64,000 nt of DNA from Streptacidiphilus sp. 4-A2 (GTDB taxonomy: Bacteria; Actinomycetota; Actinomycetes; Streptomycetales; Streptomycetaceae): assembly GCA_014284505.1 (NCBI GenBank), contig JAAFYY010000001.1:5753845-5817844 (forward strand), written 5' to 3'. The notes below the pieces were generated by a model. That model was not told where the DNA came from. It worked only from the letters and a program-made list of their open reading frames with translations, and did no database searches. A program made the position numbers and the translations under genes. This document shows, piece by piece, positions 38,971 to 50,547 of the stretch (its first letter is position 1; each line of letters starts with the position of its first letter).

Positions 38971-39290
38971 ATGAACATGCCTCCTCAAAGCGCTGTGCAT
39001 CGACGCGCCGCACTCCCACCCCTGGAAGACCTGGCGCTGATCGGCGAGCGGGCTCTTACTTTTCCTACTATCGATCACCGTGAGCGATGCTTATGGCCAA
39101 ATCAGATTTCGGTTTGATCACACGCCTGTGACTCATGTCTCGCAACCTGGGCGTGTCCAGGTGGGTGCAAGAAGCCAGCAACCGGACACTTCGCACGGTC
39201 ACAGCAAAGGATGTCACCGCTATCCGTACACCCTGCCACTGACACTCGCCCCCGGAACGACTACTCTGCGTCACTCATTCGAGTAAGAAA
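38971..39290 (-). promoter_or_regulatory. Upstream region of opp cluster 2
   Basis: No gene is supported. The region at about 39050-39140 is AT-rich (ATGCTTATGGCCAAATCAGA) and is the probable promoter for the operon. I could not assign a recognised operator. Confidence 0.4.
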
Positions 39291-39334
39291 AAACCGCCGC
39301 CCGACACCCCGAACGGGGGTACGGGCGGCGGTTT
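39291..39334 (-). terminator. Intrinsic terminator of typA
   Basis: AAACCGCCGCCCG at 39291-39303 pairs perfectly with CGGGCGGCGGTTT at 39322-39334. On the minus strand the stem is followed by a run of T residues, so this is a classical factor-independent terminator, uncommon in this genome. Confidence 0.9.
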
Positions 39335-39395
39335 CCGTCGCAGCCGGACAGTCGGCGCTCAGGCACTCACCTGGTCAGGTGGGCCCGCGACCGGG

Positions 39396-41256
39396 TCAGC
39401 CCTTGGCGCGTCCGCGCATCCGGCCACGGACCTGGGCCTCCAGGATGACCTTGCGGATCCGCACGGTCTGCGGGGTGACCTCGATGCACTCGTCGTCGCG
39501 GCAGAACTCCAGCGACTGCTCCAGCGAGAGCTTGCGCGGCGGCACCAGGTTCTCGGTGGTGTCGGAGGAGGCCGCACGCATGTTGGTGAGCTTCTTCTCC
39601 TTGGTGATGTTGACGTCCATGTCGTCGGCGCGGGAGTTCTCGCCGACGATCATGCCCTCGTACACCTCGGTGGTGGGCTCGACGAAGAGCACACCGCGCT
39701 CCTGGAGGTTGATCATCGCGAACGGCGTCACCACGCCGGAGCGGTCGGCCACCAGCGAGCCGTTGTTACGGGTGCGCAGCTCGCCGAACCACGGCTCGTG
39801 GCCCTCGAAGATGCTGTGCGCGATACCGGTGCCCCGGGTCTGGGTGAGGAACTCGGTACGGAAGCCGATCAGGCCGCGGGAGGGGACGATCCACTCCATC
39901 CGGATCCAGCCGGAGCCGTGGTTGGTCATGGTCTCCATGCGGCCCTTGCGGGTGGCCATCAGCTGGGTGATCGCACCCAGGTGCTCCTCGGGGAGTCGAT
40001 GGTCATCCGCTCGATCGGCTCGTGCAGCTTGCCGTTGAACCTCCTTGGTGACCACCTCGGGCTTGCCGACGGTGAGCTCGAAGCCCTCCCGGCGCATGGT
40101 CTCCACCAGGATCGCCAGCGCCAGCTCGCCACGGCCCTGGACCCCAGGCGTCCGGACGCTCGGTCGGCAGCACCCGGAGCGAGACGTTACCGATCAGCTC
40201 GCGGTCCAGGCGGTCCTTCACCAGGCGGGCGGTGACCTTGTGGCCCTTGCCGCCCTTGCCGACCAGCGGCGAGGTGTTGGTGCCGATGGTCATCGAGATG
40301 GCCGGCTCGTCCACCGAGATCAGCGGCAGCGCGATCGGGTTCTCCAGGTCGGCCAGGGTCTCGCCGATCATGATGTCCGGGATGCCGGCGACGGCGCAGA
40401 TGTCGCCGGGGCCGGCCAGCTCGACCGGCTTGCGGGTGAGCGCCTCGGTCATCAGCAGCTCGGTGATCTTGACCTGCTTGATCGATCCGTCGCGCTGGAT
40501 CCAGGCCACCTGCTGGCCCTTGCGCAGCTCGCCCTCCTCAACCCGGCACAGGGCGATACGGCCGAGGAAGTTGTCCGCGTCCAGGTTGGTCACGTGCGCC
40601 TGGAGCGGCGCGCCCTCGGTGTAGGTCGGGGCCGGGACGTGAGCCAGGATCGTCGAGAAGAACGGCTCCAGGTTGTCGCTGTCGGCCGGGACGGTGCCGT
40701 TCTCCGGCTTGGTGAGCGAGGCCACCCCGTCACGGGCGCAGGCGTAGACGATCGGGAACTCGATCTGGTCCTCGGTCGCGTCCAGGTCCAGGAAGAGGTC
40801 GTAGGTCTCGTTGATGACCTGTCGATCCGGGCGTCCGGCCGGTCCGTTTGTTGATGCAGAGGATGACCGGCAGGTTCGCGGTCAGCGCCTTGCGCAGCAC
40901 GAAGCGGGTCTGCGGCAGCGGGCCCTCGGACGCGTCCACCAGCAGCACGACCGCGTCGACCATGGACAGGCCGCGCTCGACCTCACCGCCGAAGTCGGCG
41001 TGGCCGGGGTGTCGATGATGTTGATGGTGACCATGTCACCGCCACCCTTGGGGTGGTAGTGGACGGCCGTGTTCTTCGCGAGAATGGTGATGCCCTTCTC
41101 GCGCTCCAGGTCGTTCGAGTCCATCATGCGGTCGTCGAGGTGCTGGTGAGCGGCGAAGGCACCCGCCTGCTTGAGCATGGCATCGACGAGGGTGGTCTTG
41201 CCATGGTCGACGTGGGCGACGATGGCGACGTTGCGGATGTCATTACGCGTGGGCAT
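39396..41256 (-). CDS. typA: Ribosome-associated translational GTPase TypA/BipA (frame disrupted)
   Basis: About 620 residues. A translational GTPase related to EF-G that binds the 70S ribosome under stress and low temperature. G1 is AIVAHVDHGKTTLVDAMLKQ, the switch region follows EREKGITILAKNTA, G3 is NIIDTPGHADFGGEVERG once restored, and G4 is VILCINKTD. Domains 2 and 3 (FLGRIALCRVEEGELRKGQQ) and the TypA-specific C-terminus (PSRGLIGFRTEFLTQTRGTG) are present. Frame changes are near 41010, 40835, 40140, 40040 and 39995. Confidence 0.95.
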
Positions 41257-41489
41257 GCGGAGTACAGTTCTCCCGAATCGAGGGTCGTGGTTTCCGCCGC
41301 CTCGGTCCGCCGGCTCTCCCGAGCCGTCAGCGCCACCTGCCGCCGGTCCACCTGCCGGGCACCACATGCCACGGCTTACCCCCATGGTACGTGGCTCCGC
41401 GTACCCGCACCGACTCGGTACCTCCGCCGGGGGCTGCGACCCCCGTCACAGGCCCACAGCGCAGGCCCCGCACGGCCCCACCGGCCCCG

Positions 41490-41510
41490 GCCGGGCCCCC
41501 GGGGCCCGGC
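41490..41510 (-). terminator. Perfect G/C hairpin between the orphan binding protein and typA
   Basis: GCCGGGCCCC at 41490-41499 and GGGGCCCGGC at 41501-41510 flank one C. It lies just beyond the stop of the orphan binding protein on the minus strand and is a likely terminator or stability element. Confidence 0.6.
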
Positions 41511-41523
41511 GCCACCCTACGGC

Positions 41524-43316
41524 TCAGCCCTTCGCGGCCGGCCGCCGCAGTGCCCGGCAGCCGGGTGAAGCCCAGGTCGGGGAATCTGGGGGCGGCGAAG
41601 CCGAAGGCCCCGGCATTGCTGACGGTGTCCCGCACGGCCACCAGCTGCGGGTGCTGGAACAGCGGGAGCGAGGGGGCCAGCTCCCAGATCCGGGTGTCCG
41701 CCCGATCCCCAGCCGGGTGGCGGTACCGGGGTCCAGCGCCCCTCGGCCTGGGCCAGCAGCTGGTCGATCTCCTGGGTGCCGGTACCGGCCAGATTGGCCC
41801 CGTTCAGCGCCTCGCCGTCCGGGCCGGCCTGGGGCTTGGCGTACAGCGGCGGCTCGTCGGCGACCGGGAAGGCCGAGGCGGGCCAGCTGAACAGGGCCAG
41901 GTCGTACCGTCCGGGGTTGATCCGGTCGGTGAAGAAGGAGGCGGCGGGGACCGCCTCGGTGGTCACCGGTACGCCCACCCGGGCGAGCTGGCCGGTGACC
42001 AGCGCGGCCACCTGGGCGTCCACCGCCGATCCGGCCCGGGTGACCAGCCGCAGCGACAGCTGGTGGCCGGCCTTGGCCCGGGCCACCCCGCCCTTGGCCG
42101 GCAGCTGCCAGCCGTCCGCCCCAGCAGCCGGCCGGCGTTCTCCGGGCCGGGGGTGAGCGCGTCGCTGTCGTCCTGGTAGCCGTTCTGGTCGGCCATCACC
42201 AGAGGTTGCCCAGCGGGACGGCGGGCAGGCCGAGCGGGGTAGCACCGCGTCGGCGATCCGCTGCCGGTCCACCGCCTCGGCCACCGCCCGGCGCAGGTCC
42301 GGTCGGCCAGCGGGCCGCTGCCGCCGTTCAGGGTGAGCGCCAGGTAGGCCGGAGCGGAGGCCGGTGCAGGGTGACCCCGGGATCGACTGGACCTGGGCGT
42401 AGGTCCGGGACTCGGCCGAGGCGGCGGCGTCCGAGGCGGCCGAGGTGCTGATGCCGGTACCGGCCTCCTCCACCGCCTGGCTGACGTCGGCGATGTCCAG
42501 CCGCCCGCCCGGAGCGCGTCGGCGCGGGCGCCGGGGGCGACCGCGCTGAAGGCGATGGCGTCCAGCTTGGCCGGGTCGCCCCACCAGCGCGGGTTGCGGA
42601 CCACGGTCAGCCGGTCCGGCTGTCCACTCCCGCCGGAGGGCAGCGGCTTGAGGGTGAACGGCCCGGAGTCGGCCGGCAGGGTGGTGCTGTCGTTGAAGGC
42701 GTCGGCGGTGGCCATGGCGGTGGCCGGGTAGAGCGGGCTGAAGAGCCGCTTCCAGGGGCCGTACGGGTGGCTGGGAAGGTCACCTGGACGTCCTGCGGGG
42801 TGGCGCCCTGGCGGATGTCGCTGATGCCGGCGTAGCCGTCGGTGCGGACCGTCCGGAAGGCCGGGTCCTGGCCGCGCAGGGCCTTCCACTGGGCGGCGAA
42901 GTCGGCGGCGGACAGCGGGCCGCCGTGCTCCAGACCGCCTTGGGGTTGAGGTGGTAGACGACGGTCTGCGGCTGCCGGGAGACCAGGTCGACCCCGCTCA
43001 GGTAGTCCGGGTCGCGGGTCGGCCGGGCATGCCCGTCCAGGGTGAACAGGGTGGGCAGCACCGCGGAGTCGACCAGCGCGGTGGCGCCGGTGGCACCGGC
43101 CTGGAAGGCATTGAGGGTGGCCGGAACGGCGTCCACGGCCCAGTGCAGGGTCCCGCCGGTGAGGATCCGGCCCCGGGCGGCGTGCATCAGGTCGTCCGAG
43201 GTGGGCGCCGGCCCCCGGACGAGCAGGCCGCCAGCGCCATGCAGGCGGCCAGGGCGGTCAGGCCGCCGAGCAGCCTGCGGGCGGCACCTGGCCGGGAGCA
43301 GCGGGGTTGCCGCAGA
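41524..43316 (-). CDS. Orphan peptide-type substrate-binding lipoprotein (SBP family 5, heavily frame disrupted)
   Basis: About 590 residues when restored. Signal peptide RRLLGGLTALAACMALAACS with lipobox LAAC, then GGTLHWAVDAVPATLNAFQA, YHLNPKAVWS, RLTVVRNPRWWGDPAKLDAI, RAVAEAVDRQRIADAVL, QNGYQDDSDALTPGPENAGR and RYDLALFSWPASAFP, all family 5 pieces. It has no permease or ATPase next to it, so it may serve one of the two opp systems or act as a receptor. Eight or more frame changes are needed, among the most in any gene here. The start is not certain; no good start codon is visible in the signal-peptide frame, so 43316 is approximate. Confidence 0.75.
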
Positions 43317-43706
43317 CAGGGTCACCGCAGACGGGATTACCGGACACAGGAGCCTCCGCACGCCGGATGCGCGCACCCGGGGGGTCAGAACTGGGGGGTC
43401 GGGACTGGGGACGAACTGGGGACGGGACCGGGGGACGGTCGGCCTGGGCCGGCCAGGAGCCGTTCCCGCCCACTGAAGGCCATCACCTGCGGGAGGCCGT
43501 CCGACACGGCCGCCGGGGTCCGCCCTGTCACCCGTTCAGGGCAGCGGGGGCGCTCGCCGAGGGGCGCACGGCGGGTTGTAAATCCCGCCAATACTGCCCG
43601 GACCCTTCCCAAGTTCCTGTGATCGGGGACACACTCGCTTCCGCGCACCATTCCTGACGCACCATCAGGACCTTGATCGCTCGACCGCGCGGAGGTGAGC
43701 AGAGCC
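43317..43706. promoter_or_regulatory. Divergent intergenic region, orphan binding protein / small gene
   Basis: 390 bases without a supported gene. It contains a G-rich stretch with repeated ACTGGGG-type pieces (43385-43440), an AT-richer stretch near 43570-43630 likely to hold a promoter, and CCTGA/TCAGG inverted repeats near 43655-43671. Confidence 0.4.
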
Positions 43707-43990
43707 ATGCCCGCATCAGCGAGCACCCTGGCCGAGGCCCAGAGCCGGCTGGACGCCCTGGACGCGCGCTGCGCATCGCCCAGCGGCGGCTCGGCGGCGG
43801 CCTGGACGTCCGGCGGGTCCGGACCGACCTCGACCACCTGCGCGAGAGCCTCGCGCTGCTGTCCGAGGCCGTCGCCCAGCGCGCGGCCGCCGACTCCGTG
43901 CACGAGGTCGTGGAGATCGAGGACACCCCCTACGACCCGGAGATGTGGCGCGGCATCGACGACGAGGGCATCGGCTGCCGCCACGCCTAG
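43707..43990 (+). CDS. Small conserved-looking protein of unknown function (one frameshift)
   Basis: About 94 residues, probably helical: EAQSRLDALDAR, RIAQRRLGGGLDVRRVRTDL and HLRESLALLSEAVAQRAAAD form a coiled-coil-like hairpin, followed by an acidic tail EVVEIEDTPYDPEMWRGIDD. I do not recognise a family. The GGAGGTGAG site is 11 bases before ATG 43707. A frame change is near 43770. It lies 89 bases before the succinate dehydrogenase operon and may be its first gene. Confidence 0.6.
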
Positions 43991-44079
43991 ACCGTTCCGG
44001 AAGGCCGTTCGGACCGGCCGTTCCGGAACGCCGGGCCCCGGCAGCGGCCCTCACCCAGCAGCAGGAGGACGAGGAAAGC

Positions 44080-44913
44080 GTGACCACCGAGATCCGGCCC
44101 CCGGAGAGCCGAACACCGGCAGGGCGGGGCGTACACGCCCCCGGCCGGGCCGCCATCCCAGCCGCCACCTGCGCACCGACCGCTGGTGGCTGCCGCAACT
44201 GACCACCGGTCTGGGACTGCTGGCCTTCATCGGCTACTCCACCTGGCGGGCCTTCTGGGGACTGCACACCTCCTACGCGGCGCCCTATCTGTCGCCGTTC
44301 TACTCCCCCTGCCTGGCCGCCAACTGCCCGAAGATCTCCGCGGGCGCGGACTGGGCACTGTTCGGCAGCTGGTGGCGGCTGTCCCCGGCGCTGATCGTGC
44401 TGATCTTCCCGCTGGGCTTCCGGGCCACCTGCTACTACTACCGGAAGAGCTACTACCGGTCGTTCTGGGCCTCTCCCCGGCCTGCGCGGTGGCCGAGCCG
44501 CACGCGGGCTACAGCGGCGAGACCCGCTTCCCACTGATCCTGCAGAACCTGCACCGCTACTTCTTCTACTTCGCGGTGGTGGTCGCCGGGGTGCTCACCT
44601 ACGACACCGTGCTGAGCTTCCGGAACGCGGCCGGGCAGTGGGGCCACGCGGGCCTGGGGACCCTGGTCTTCCTCGTCAACATCGCCCTGATCTGGGCGTA
44701 CACGCTCTCCTGCCACTCCTGCCGGCACATCGTCGGCGGACGGCTCAAGCACTTCTCCAAGCACCCGGTGCGCTACCGGATGTGGAACCTGGTCGGTCGG
44801 CTCAACGCCCGCACATGCAGCTCGCCTGGGCCTCGCTGATCAGCGTCGGCTGCGCCGACCTCTATGTGTACCTGCTCGCCAGCGGCGCTTTCAGCGATCC
44901 GCGCTTCTTCTGA
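44080..44913 (+). CDS. sdhC: Succinate dehydrogenase/fumarate reductase membrane subunit (frame disrupted)
   Basis: About 278 residues, five membrane segments: LPQLTTGLGLLAFIGYSTW, LSPALIVLIFPLGFRATCYY, LHRYFFYFAVVVAGVLTYDT, LGTLVFLVNIALIWAYTLSC and LAWASLISVGCADLYVYLL. His residues at segment ends (NLHRYFFYF, CHSCRHIVGG) are candidates for haem or quinone binding. This large single-chain anchor is the type found with the second actinobacterial Sdh. GTG 44080 follows AGGAGGACGAGG. Frame changes are near 44145, 44475 and 44812. First of three genes, 23 bases before sdhA. Confidence 0.82.
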
Positions 44914-44935
44914 CCACGCCAGTGAGGACTCTTGA

Positions 44936-47010
44936 ATGACCGAGGTGGAGCGCCACTCCTACGACGTGGTCGTGGTCGGTGCGGGGGGCGCGGGACTGCG
45001 CGCGGCGATCGAGGCCCGCGAGCAGGCGCAGGCGATGTCATCGCACAGTGCAATCGCTGTTCGGCAAGGCCCACGTGATGGCGGAGGGCGGCATCGCCGC
45101 CAGCATGGGCAATGTCAACTCCGACGACAACTGGCAGACGCACTTCCGGGACACCATGCGCGGCGGGAAGTTCCTCAACCACTGGCGGATGGCCGAGCTG
45201 CACGCCCAGGAGGCCCCGGACCGGGTCTGGGAGCTGGAGACCTGGGGCGCGCTGTTCGACCGCACCAAGGACGGCCGGATCTCGCAGCGCAACTTCGGCG
45301 GCCACGAGTACCCGCGGCTGGCCCATGTCGGCGACCGCACCGGCCTTGAGCTGATCCGCACCCTCCAGCAGAAGGTCGTCCAGCTCCAGCAGCAGGACTT
45401 CGCCGAATACGGCGACTACGAGGCCCGGATCCGGGTGTTCCAGGAGTACACCGTCACCAGGGTTTTGAAAGACCGCAGCTCGAAGGACCGCAGCTCGAAG
45501 GACGGCGGCTCCAAGGGCCCGGGGGCGGCGAGCGGGTCAGCGGGGTGTTCGGCTACCAGCGGGAGTCCGGGCGCTTCTTCACCATCCAGGCCCCGGCCGT
45601 GGTGCTGGCCACCGGCGGCATCGGCAAATCCTTCAAGGTCACCTCCAACTCCTGGGAGTACACCGGCGACGGGCACGCGCTGGCGCTGCTGGCCGGGGCG
45701 ACCCTGCTGAACATGGAGTTCGTGCAGTTCCACCCGACCGGGATGGTCTGGCCGCCCTCGGTGAAGGGCATCCTGGTCACCGAGTCGGTGCGCGGCGACG
45801 GCGGAGTGCTCCGCAACAGCGAGGGCAAGCGGTTCATGTTCGACTACATCCCGGACGTGTTCCGGGAGAAGTACGCGCAGACCGAGGCCGAGGCCGACCG
45901 CTGGTACACCGACCAGGCGAACAACCGCCGCCCACCCGAGCTGCTGCCCAGGGACGAGGTGGCCCGGGCGATCAACTCCGAGGTCAAGGCCGGGCGCGGG
46001 ACCCGCACGGCGGGGTGTACCTGGATGTCTCCGCCCGGCTCCCGGCCGAGGAGATCCGGCGCCGGCTGCCGTCGATGCACCACCAGTTCAAGGAGCTCGC
46101 GGACGTCGACATCACCGCCGAGCCCATGGAGGTCGGCCCGACCTGCCACTACGTCATGGGCGGGGTGGAGGTCGACCCCGACACCGCCGCGTCGAAGGTC
46201 CCCGGCCTGTACGCGGCCGGCGAGGTGGCCGGCGGGATGCACGGCTCCAACCGGCTCGGCGGCAACTCGCTGTCCGACCTGCTGGTCTTCGGCCGCCGCG
46301 CCGGACTGCACGCGGCGCTCTACTCGGCGGCCCTGGCCGAGCATCCGCTGCTGGACGAGGAGCAGATCAGCGCCGCCGCCGCGGAGGCGCTGACCCCGTT
46401 CGAGGGCTCCGGGGCCGAGGGGCCGGTGGAGAACCCGTACACCCTGCACCAGGAGCTCCAGCAGTCGATGAACGACCTGGTCGGCATCATCCGCCGGGAG
46501 GGCGAGATGGAGGAGGCGCTGAAGCGCCTCGCCGAACTGCGGGAGCGCGCCGAGCGGGCGGTGGTCGAGGGGCACCGGCAGTTCAACCCCGGCTGGCACC
46601 TGGCGCTGGACCTGCGGAACATGCTGCTGGTCAGCGAGTGTGTGGCGCGGGCGGCGCTGGAGCGCACCGAGAGCCGGGGCGGGCACACCCGCGAGGACCA
46701 CCCGGCGATGGACCACGACTGGCGGCGGGTCAACCTGGTCTGCTCGCTGGCCGAGAAGCCCGCGCCGGACGCGCAGATCGGCGTGCACCACCAGGCCAAC
46801 CCGCCGATCCGGGCCGACCTGCTGGCGCTGTTCGGGCTGGACGAGCTGAAGAAGTACCTGACCGAGGCGGAGCTGGCGGCGCCGACCGTGCCCGGGCCGC
46901 GCAGCGCCGGCGCCGCCGATGCCGACGGCGCCGATACCGACAGCGCCGCCGCCGGTGGAGCCGCCGCCGACGGTGCCGCCACCAATACCCAGACAGGAGC
47001 CGACCAGTGA
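44936..47010 (+). CDS. sdhA: Succinate dehydrogenase flavoprotein subunit (frame disrupted)
   Basis: About 690 residues. FAD-binding DVVVVGAGGAGLRAAIEA, the flavin region AHVMAEGGIAASMGNVNSDD, VLATGGIGKSFKVTSNSWEY, the substrate loop EFVQFHPTGMVWPPSVKGIL, and LYAAGEVAGGMHGSNRLGGN with the second flavin contact. It oxidises succinate to fumarate. Odd points: a basic insert of repeated SSKDR at 45463-45515 and an Ala/Asp-rich tail. Frame changes are near 45040, 45525 and 46005. The TGA overlaps the sdhB GTG. Confidence 0.93.
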
Positions 47011-47776
47011 GCTATCAAGCCGATTTCCGCGTCTGGCGCGGCGACTCGTCCGGCGGCGGTCTGGAGGACTACTCGGTGGAGGTGAACGAGGGCGAGGTGG
47101 TGCTGGACATCGTGCACCGGCTCCAGGCCACCCAGACACCCGACCTCGCCGTCCGCTGGAACTGCAAGGCGGGCAAGTGCGGTTCGTGCAGCGCCGAGAT
47201 CAACGGCCGCCCCCGGCTGATGTGCATGACCCGGATGTCCACCCTGCCGCCGGGCGAGCCGGTCACCATCACCCCGATGCGCACCTTCCCGGTCCAGCGG
47301 GACCTGGTGACCGACGTGTCCTTCAACTACGCCAAGGCCCGCGAGGTCCCGGCCTTTGTCCCGCCGCAGGGGCTGGCGCCCGGCGAGTACCGGATGCAGC
47401 AGGCGGACGTGAACCGCTCGCAGGAGTTCCGCAAGTGCAAGTCGAGTGCTTCCTCTGCCAGAACACCTGCCACGCGGTCCGCGACCACGAGGAGAACAAG
47501 CAGGCGTTCTCCGGGCCGCGGTTCCTGATGCGGATCGCCGAGCTGGACATGCACCCGCTGGACGCCGCCGAGGAGGGCGGGCTCGACCGCAAGTCCACGG
47601 CGCAGGAGGAGCACGGGCTCGGGCTGTGCAACATCACCAAGTGCTGCACCGAGGTCTGCCCGGAGCACATCAGGATCACCGACAACGCGCTGATCCCGCT
47701 GAAGGAGCGCGCGGCCGACCGCAAGTACGACCCGCTGGTGTGGCTGGGCGCGAAGATCGGGCTCCGGCGCAGGTGA
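47007..47776 (+). CDS. sdhB: Succinate dehydrogenase iron-sulfur subunit (one frameshift)
   Basis: About 256 residues. The [2Fe-2S] motif is CKAGKCGSCSAEINGRPRLM plus the later C in MCMTRM. The C-terminal cluster region has CFLCQNTC followed by GLCNITKCCTEVCPEHIRIT, fitting the [4Fe-4S]/[3Fe-4S] pair. It passes electrons from SdhA to the membrane subunit. GTG 47007 overlaps sdhA as GTGA. A frame change is near 47445. Confidence 0.93.
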
Positions 47777-47792
47777 CGCCGCACCGGAGGTG

Positions 47793-47834
47793 ACCCGGTT
47801 GTCCCCCGGCCGAGGCCGGGCGGGACAACCGGGT
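47793..47834. terminator. Stem-loop between sdhB and regulator gene
   Basis: ACCCGGTTGTCCC at 47793-47805 pairs perfectly with GGGACAACCGGGT at 47822-47834. It directly abuts the stop codon of the convergent phosphatase gene and should be bidirectional. Confidence 0.9.
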
Positions 47835-50547
47835 TCAGCGTGCCGTCGGCAGGCCCAGTTCGAACCAGACCGTCTTGCCGGTCGGGGTGCGCCGCGAGCC
47901 CCAGCGGTCGGCCAGCATGCTGACCAGTTGCAGGCCGCGCCCGCCCTCGTCGGTGTCCCGGGCCCGGCGCTGCCGCGGCTGGGCGTAGCCGTTGTCCCAG
48001 ACCTCGCACACCAGGGTGGTGTCGCGCAGCAGCCGCAGCCGGATGTCGCCCCGGCCGTGCCGCAGCGCGTTCGTCGCCAGCTCGCTGACCAGCAGCTCGC
48101 TGGTGTCGATCAGCTCGTCCAGGCCGTGCGACAGCAGCCAGGCGCAGGCGAGTTCGCGGGCGCGGGAGACCGAGGTCGGCTCGGAGGGCAGGGTCCAGTC
48201 GCCGACCGCGTCCGGCGGCAGCGCGTGCACCCTGGCCATCAGCAGCGCGATGTCGTCCTCGCCGTGGTGCGGGTCGAGGGCGGTGAGCAGGTGGTCGCAG
48301 AGGTTCTCCAGCGGGCGGGTGGTCGGCCCGGACAGGGTCGTCCGCAACGCCGAGAGGCCCTCCTCCAGTTGGTGCTTGCGCGACTCCACCAGGCCGTCGG
48401 TGTACAGGCCGAGCAGCGCGCCGTCCGGGATGTCCACGGTGAACTCCTCGAAGGGCTCACCGCCGACGCCCAGCGGCAGGCCGGGCTGGAACTCGTCCAG
48501 CATCCGCGCCTCCTCGCCCGGGCTGACCAGCACCGGCGGCAGGTGCCCGGCGTTGGCGAAGGTGCAGCGCAGGGTGACCGCGTCATAGACGGCGTAGACG
48601 CAGGTCGCCAGGTAGAGCTCGTCCAGCCCGGAATCCGGGTCGGAGCCGGGGCTGGTGCTGTCGCCCAGGCCCCGGGCGATCTCGTCCAGCGCGGTCAGCA
48701 CCTCGGCCGGGTCCAGGTCGAGCATGGCCAGGGTGCGTACGGCGGTGCGCAGTTGGCCCATGGCCACGGCGGCGCGCAGACCTCGGCCCATCACGTCGCC
48801 GATCACCAGCGCGGTGCGGTTGCCGGGCAGCTGGATGACGTCGAACCAGTCGCCGCCGACCTCGGTGCCGCTGCTGCCCGGGCGGTAGCGGCAGGCGATC
48901 TCCAGTCCGGAGGCGGCCGGGTTGCCCGGGGGCAGCAGGCTGCGCTGGAGGATCAGCGCCCGCTCGTGCTCGCGCCGGTACATCCGGGCGTTGTCGATGC
49001 ACACCGCGGCGCGGGAGACCAGCTCGGTGGCGATGGCGACATCGCGGGAGTCGAACGGTTCGCTGCCCTTGGTCCGGGAGAGCTGGACCAGCCCGAGCAC
49101 GGTGTCCCGGGCGACCATGGGCACCACCACGGTGCCCTGGATCATCGGGTCCGGGTCGGGGTTGCTCGGCGAGTTGAGGGTGACGCTGCGCCCGGTGCGC
49201 AGCGCCTTGGCGTACTGGGAGCTGGGCGGGTAGCAGAACGCGCCGCCGACCTCGGCCCGCGGGTCCGGGCAGGGTGCCGGCGCGGCGTGGTAGCCGACGG
49301 TGCTGGCCGAGGCGACCCGGCGCAGCTCGCCGGCGCCGTCGGGCGGCGGAGGGGTGGCCGGGGCCGAGGTCGGTGTCGGCGACACCCCGCTGTAGAGGTC
49401 CACCGTGGCGATGTCGCAGAACCGGGGACGGCGACGTCCAGCAGCTCCTTGGCGGTGACCTCCAGGTCGAGGGTCGAACCGATGTGCGCTCCGGCCTCGT
49501 TGAGCAGGGCCAGGCTGCGGCGGGCGCTGGCGGCCTCGCGCTCCGCCCGCTGGCGGCCGGTGACGTCTATGACCTGCCCGGCGACGCCCATGGTCCGGTT
49601 GTTCGCGCTGAGCAGCCGGTAGAGCGAGATGGACCAGCGGCGGCGGCCCGGCTTCGTCGGCAGGGTGCCGTTGAAGCGCAGGTCGACCACCGGGTCCCCG
49701 GTCGCCAGCACCCGGTGCAGGGCCTGCTGGAGGCGCTCCGCCTCCGGGCGGGCAGCAGGTCGACGGCGGCCAGGCCGTGCAGGTCGGCCGGGGAGAGGCC
49801 GAGCGCCTCGGCGAAGCTCTCGTTCACCCGCTGGACGGTGAGCTTGCGGTCGAACAGCACGAAACCGGTGGGAGCCTGGCCGAAGACGGCCTCGGAGGCC
49901 GCCAGGTCGGTCTCGATCCGGCGGAGCTTGCGCAGGTCCACGGCCATGCAGACGGCGCCGCCGCGGCCGTCCTCGCCCCGGGGCATCAGGTAGAGCTCGG
50001 CGACGCCCTCCTGGCCGTCGCTGTCGCGGTAGGGGGCGGTGCCGACCCACTCCTGCCCGCCCAGGATCTCGGTCATCCGGTCCTGGCCGCGCCGCCAGAG
50101 CTCGCGCGGGGCGAAGGTGGTGACCGGGTCGCTGCCCACGGCCTCCTCGGCGCTGATGCCGAAGAAGTCGGCGGCGCGGTCGCTCCACTGGCTGATCCGG
50201 CCGTCGGAGCCGATGGCGAAGGAGGCCACCCGTATGTAGTCGTAGATCGACCCCGGCTCGCCGTGGCCCCAGGCGGCGGCCAGCTCCTCGGCCGTGGGCT
50301 CCTCGGACTGCTCGCCCGTGCGCTGCGGCACGGCGCACCGTCCGCGGGTCTGTTCGGACGCTGTCGCGGACACAGGCTCGGATACCGCCTCGGACGCCGG
50401 TTCGGATGTGGGCACACGTGAGGACATGGACAGCTGCTCGGCTCTCGGCTCGGGGACCGCCTCGTGCGCGGGCGCGGACACGATCGGATCGAGCGCCGGA
50501 GCCGGTTCTTGGCCCAACGACGCTCTGTGTGTCGGCATGTCACTCAA
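47835..50547 (-). CDS. PAS-PAS-GAF-SpoIIE phosphatase-HATPase regulator, copy 1 (two frameshifts)
   Basis: About 900 residues. A disordered N-terminus is followed by PAS 1 (SDGRISQWSDRAADFFG), PAS 2 (FVLFDRKLTVQRVNESFAEA), GAF (TELVSRAAVCIDNARMYRRE), the PP2C/SpoIIE phosphatase (GTEVGGDWFDVIQLPGN, VIGDVMGRGLRAAVAMGQLR, LGLYTDGLVESR, GEDDIALLMARV) and an anti-sigma-type ATPase (SELLVSELATNALRHG, DEGGRGLQLVSMLAD). It should control a sigma factor through anti-sigma antagonist dephosphorylation. TTG 50547, with GGAGGA 9 bases upstream, or ATG 50538 may be the start. Frame changes are near 49750 and 49425. Confidence 0.88.

Noticed and set aside
35911..39117. A 1068-codon open frame on the plus strand opposite opp cluster 2
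   Set aside because: It is antisense to three intact transporter genes, is full of V, R, G, D, Q and H runs typical of shadow frames in high-GC DNA, and has no domain.
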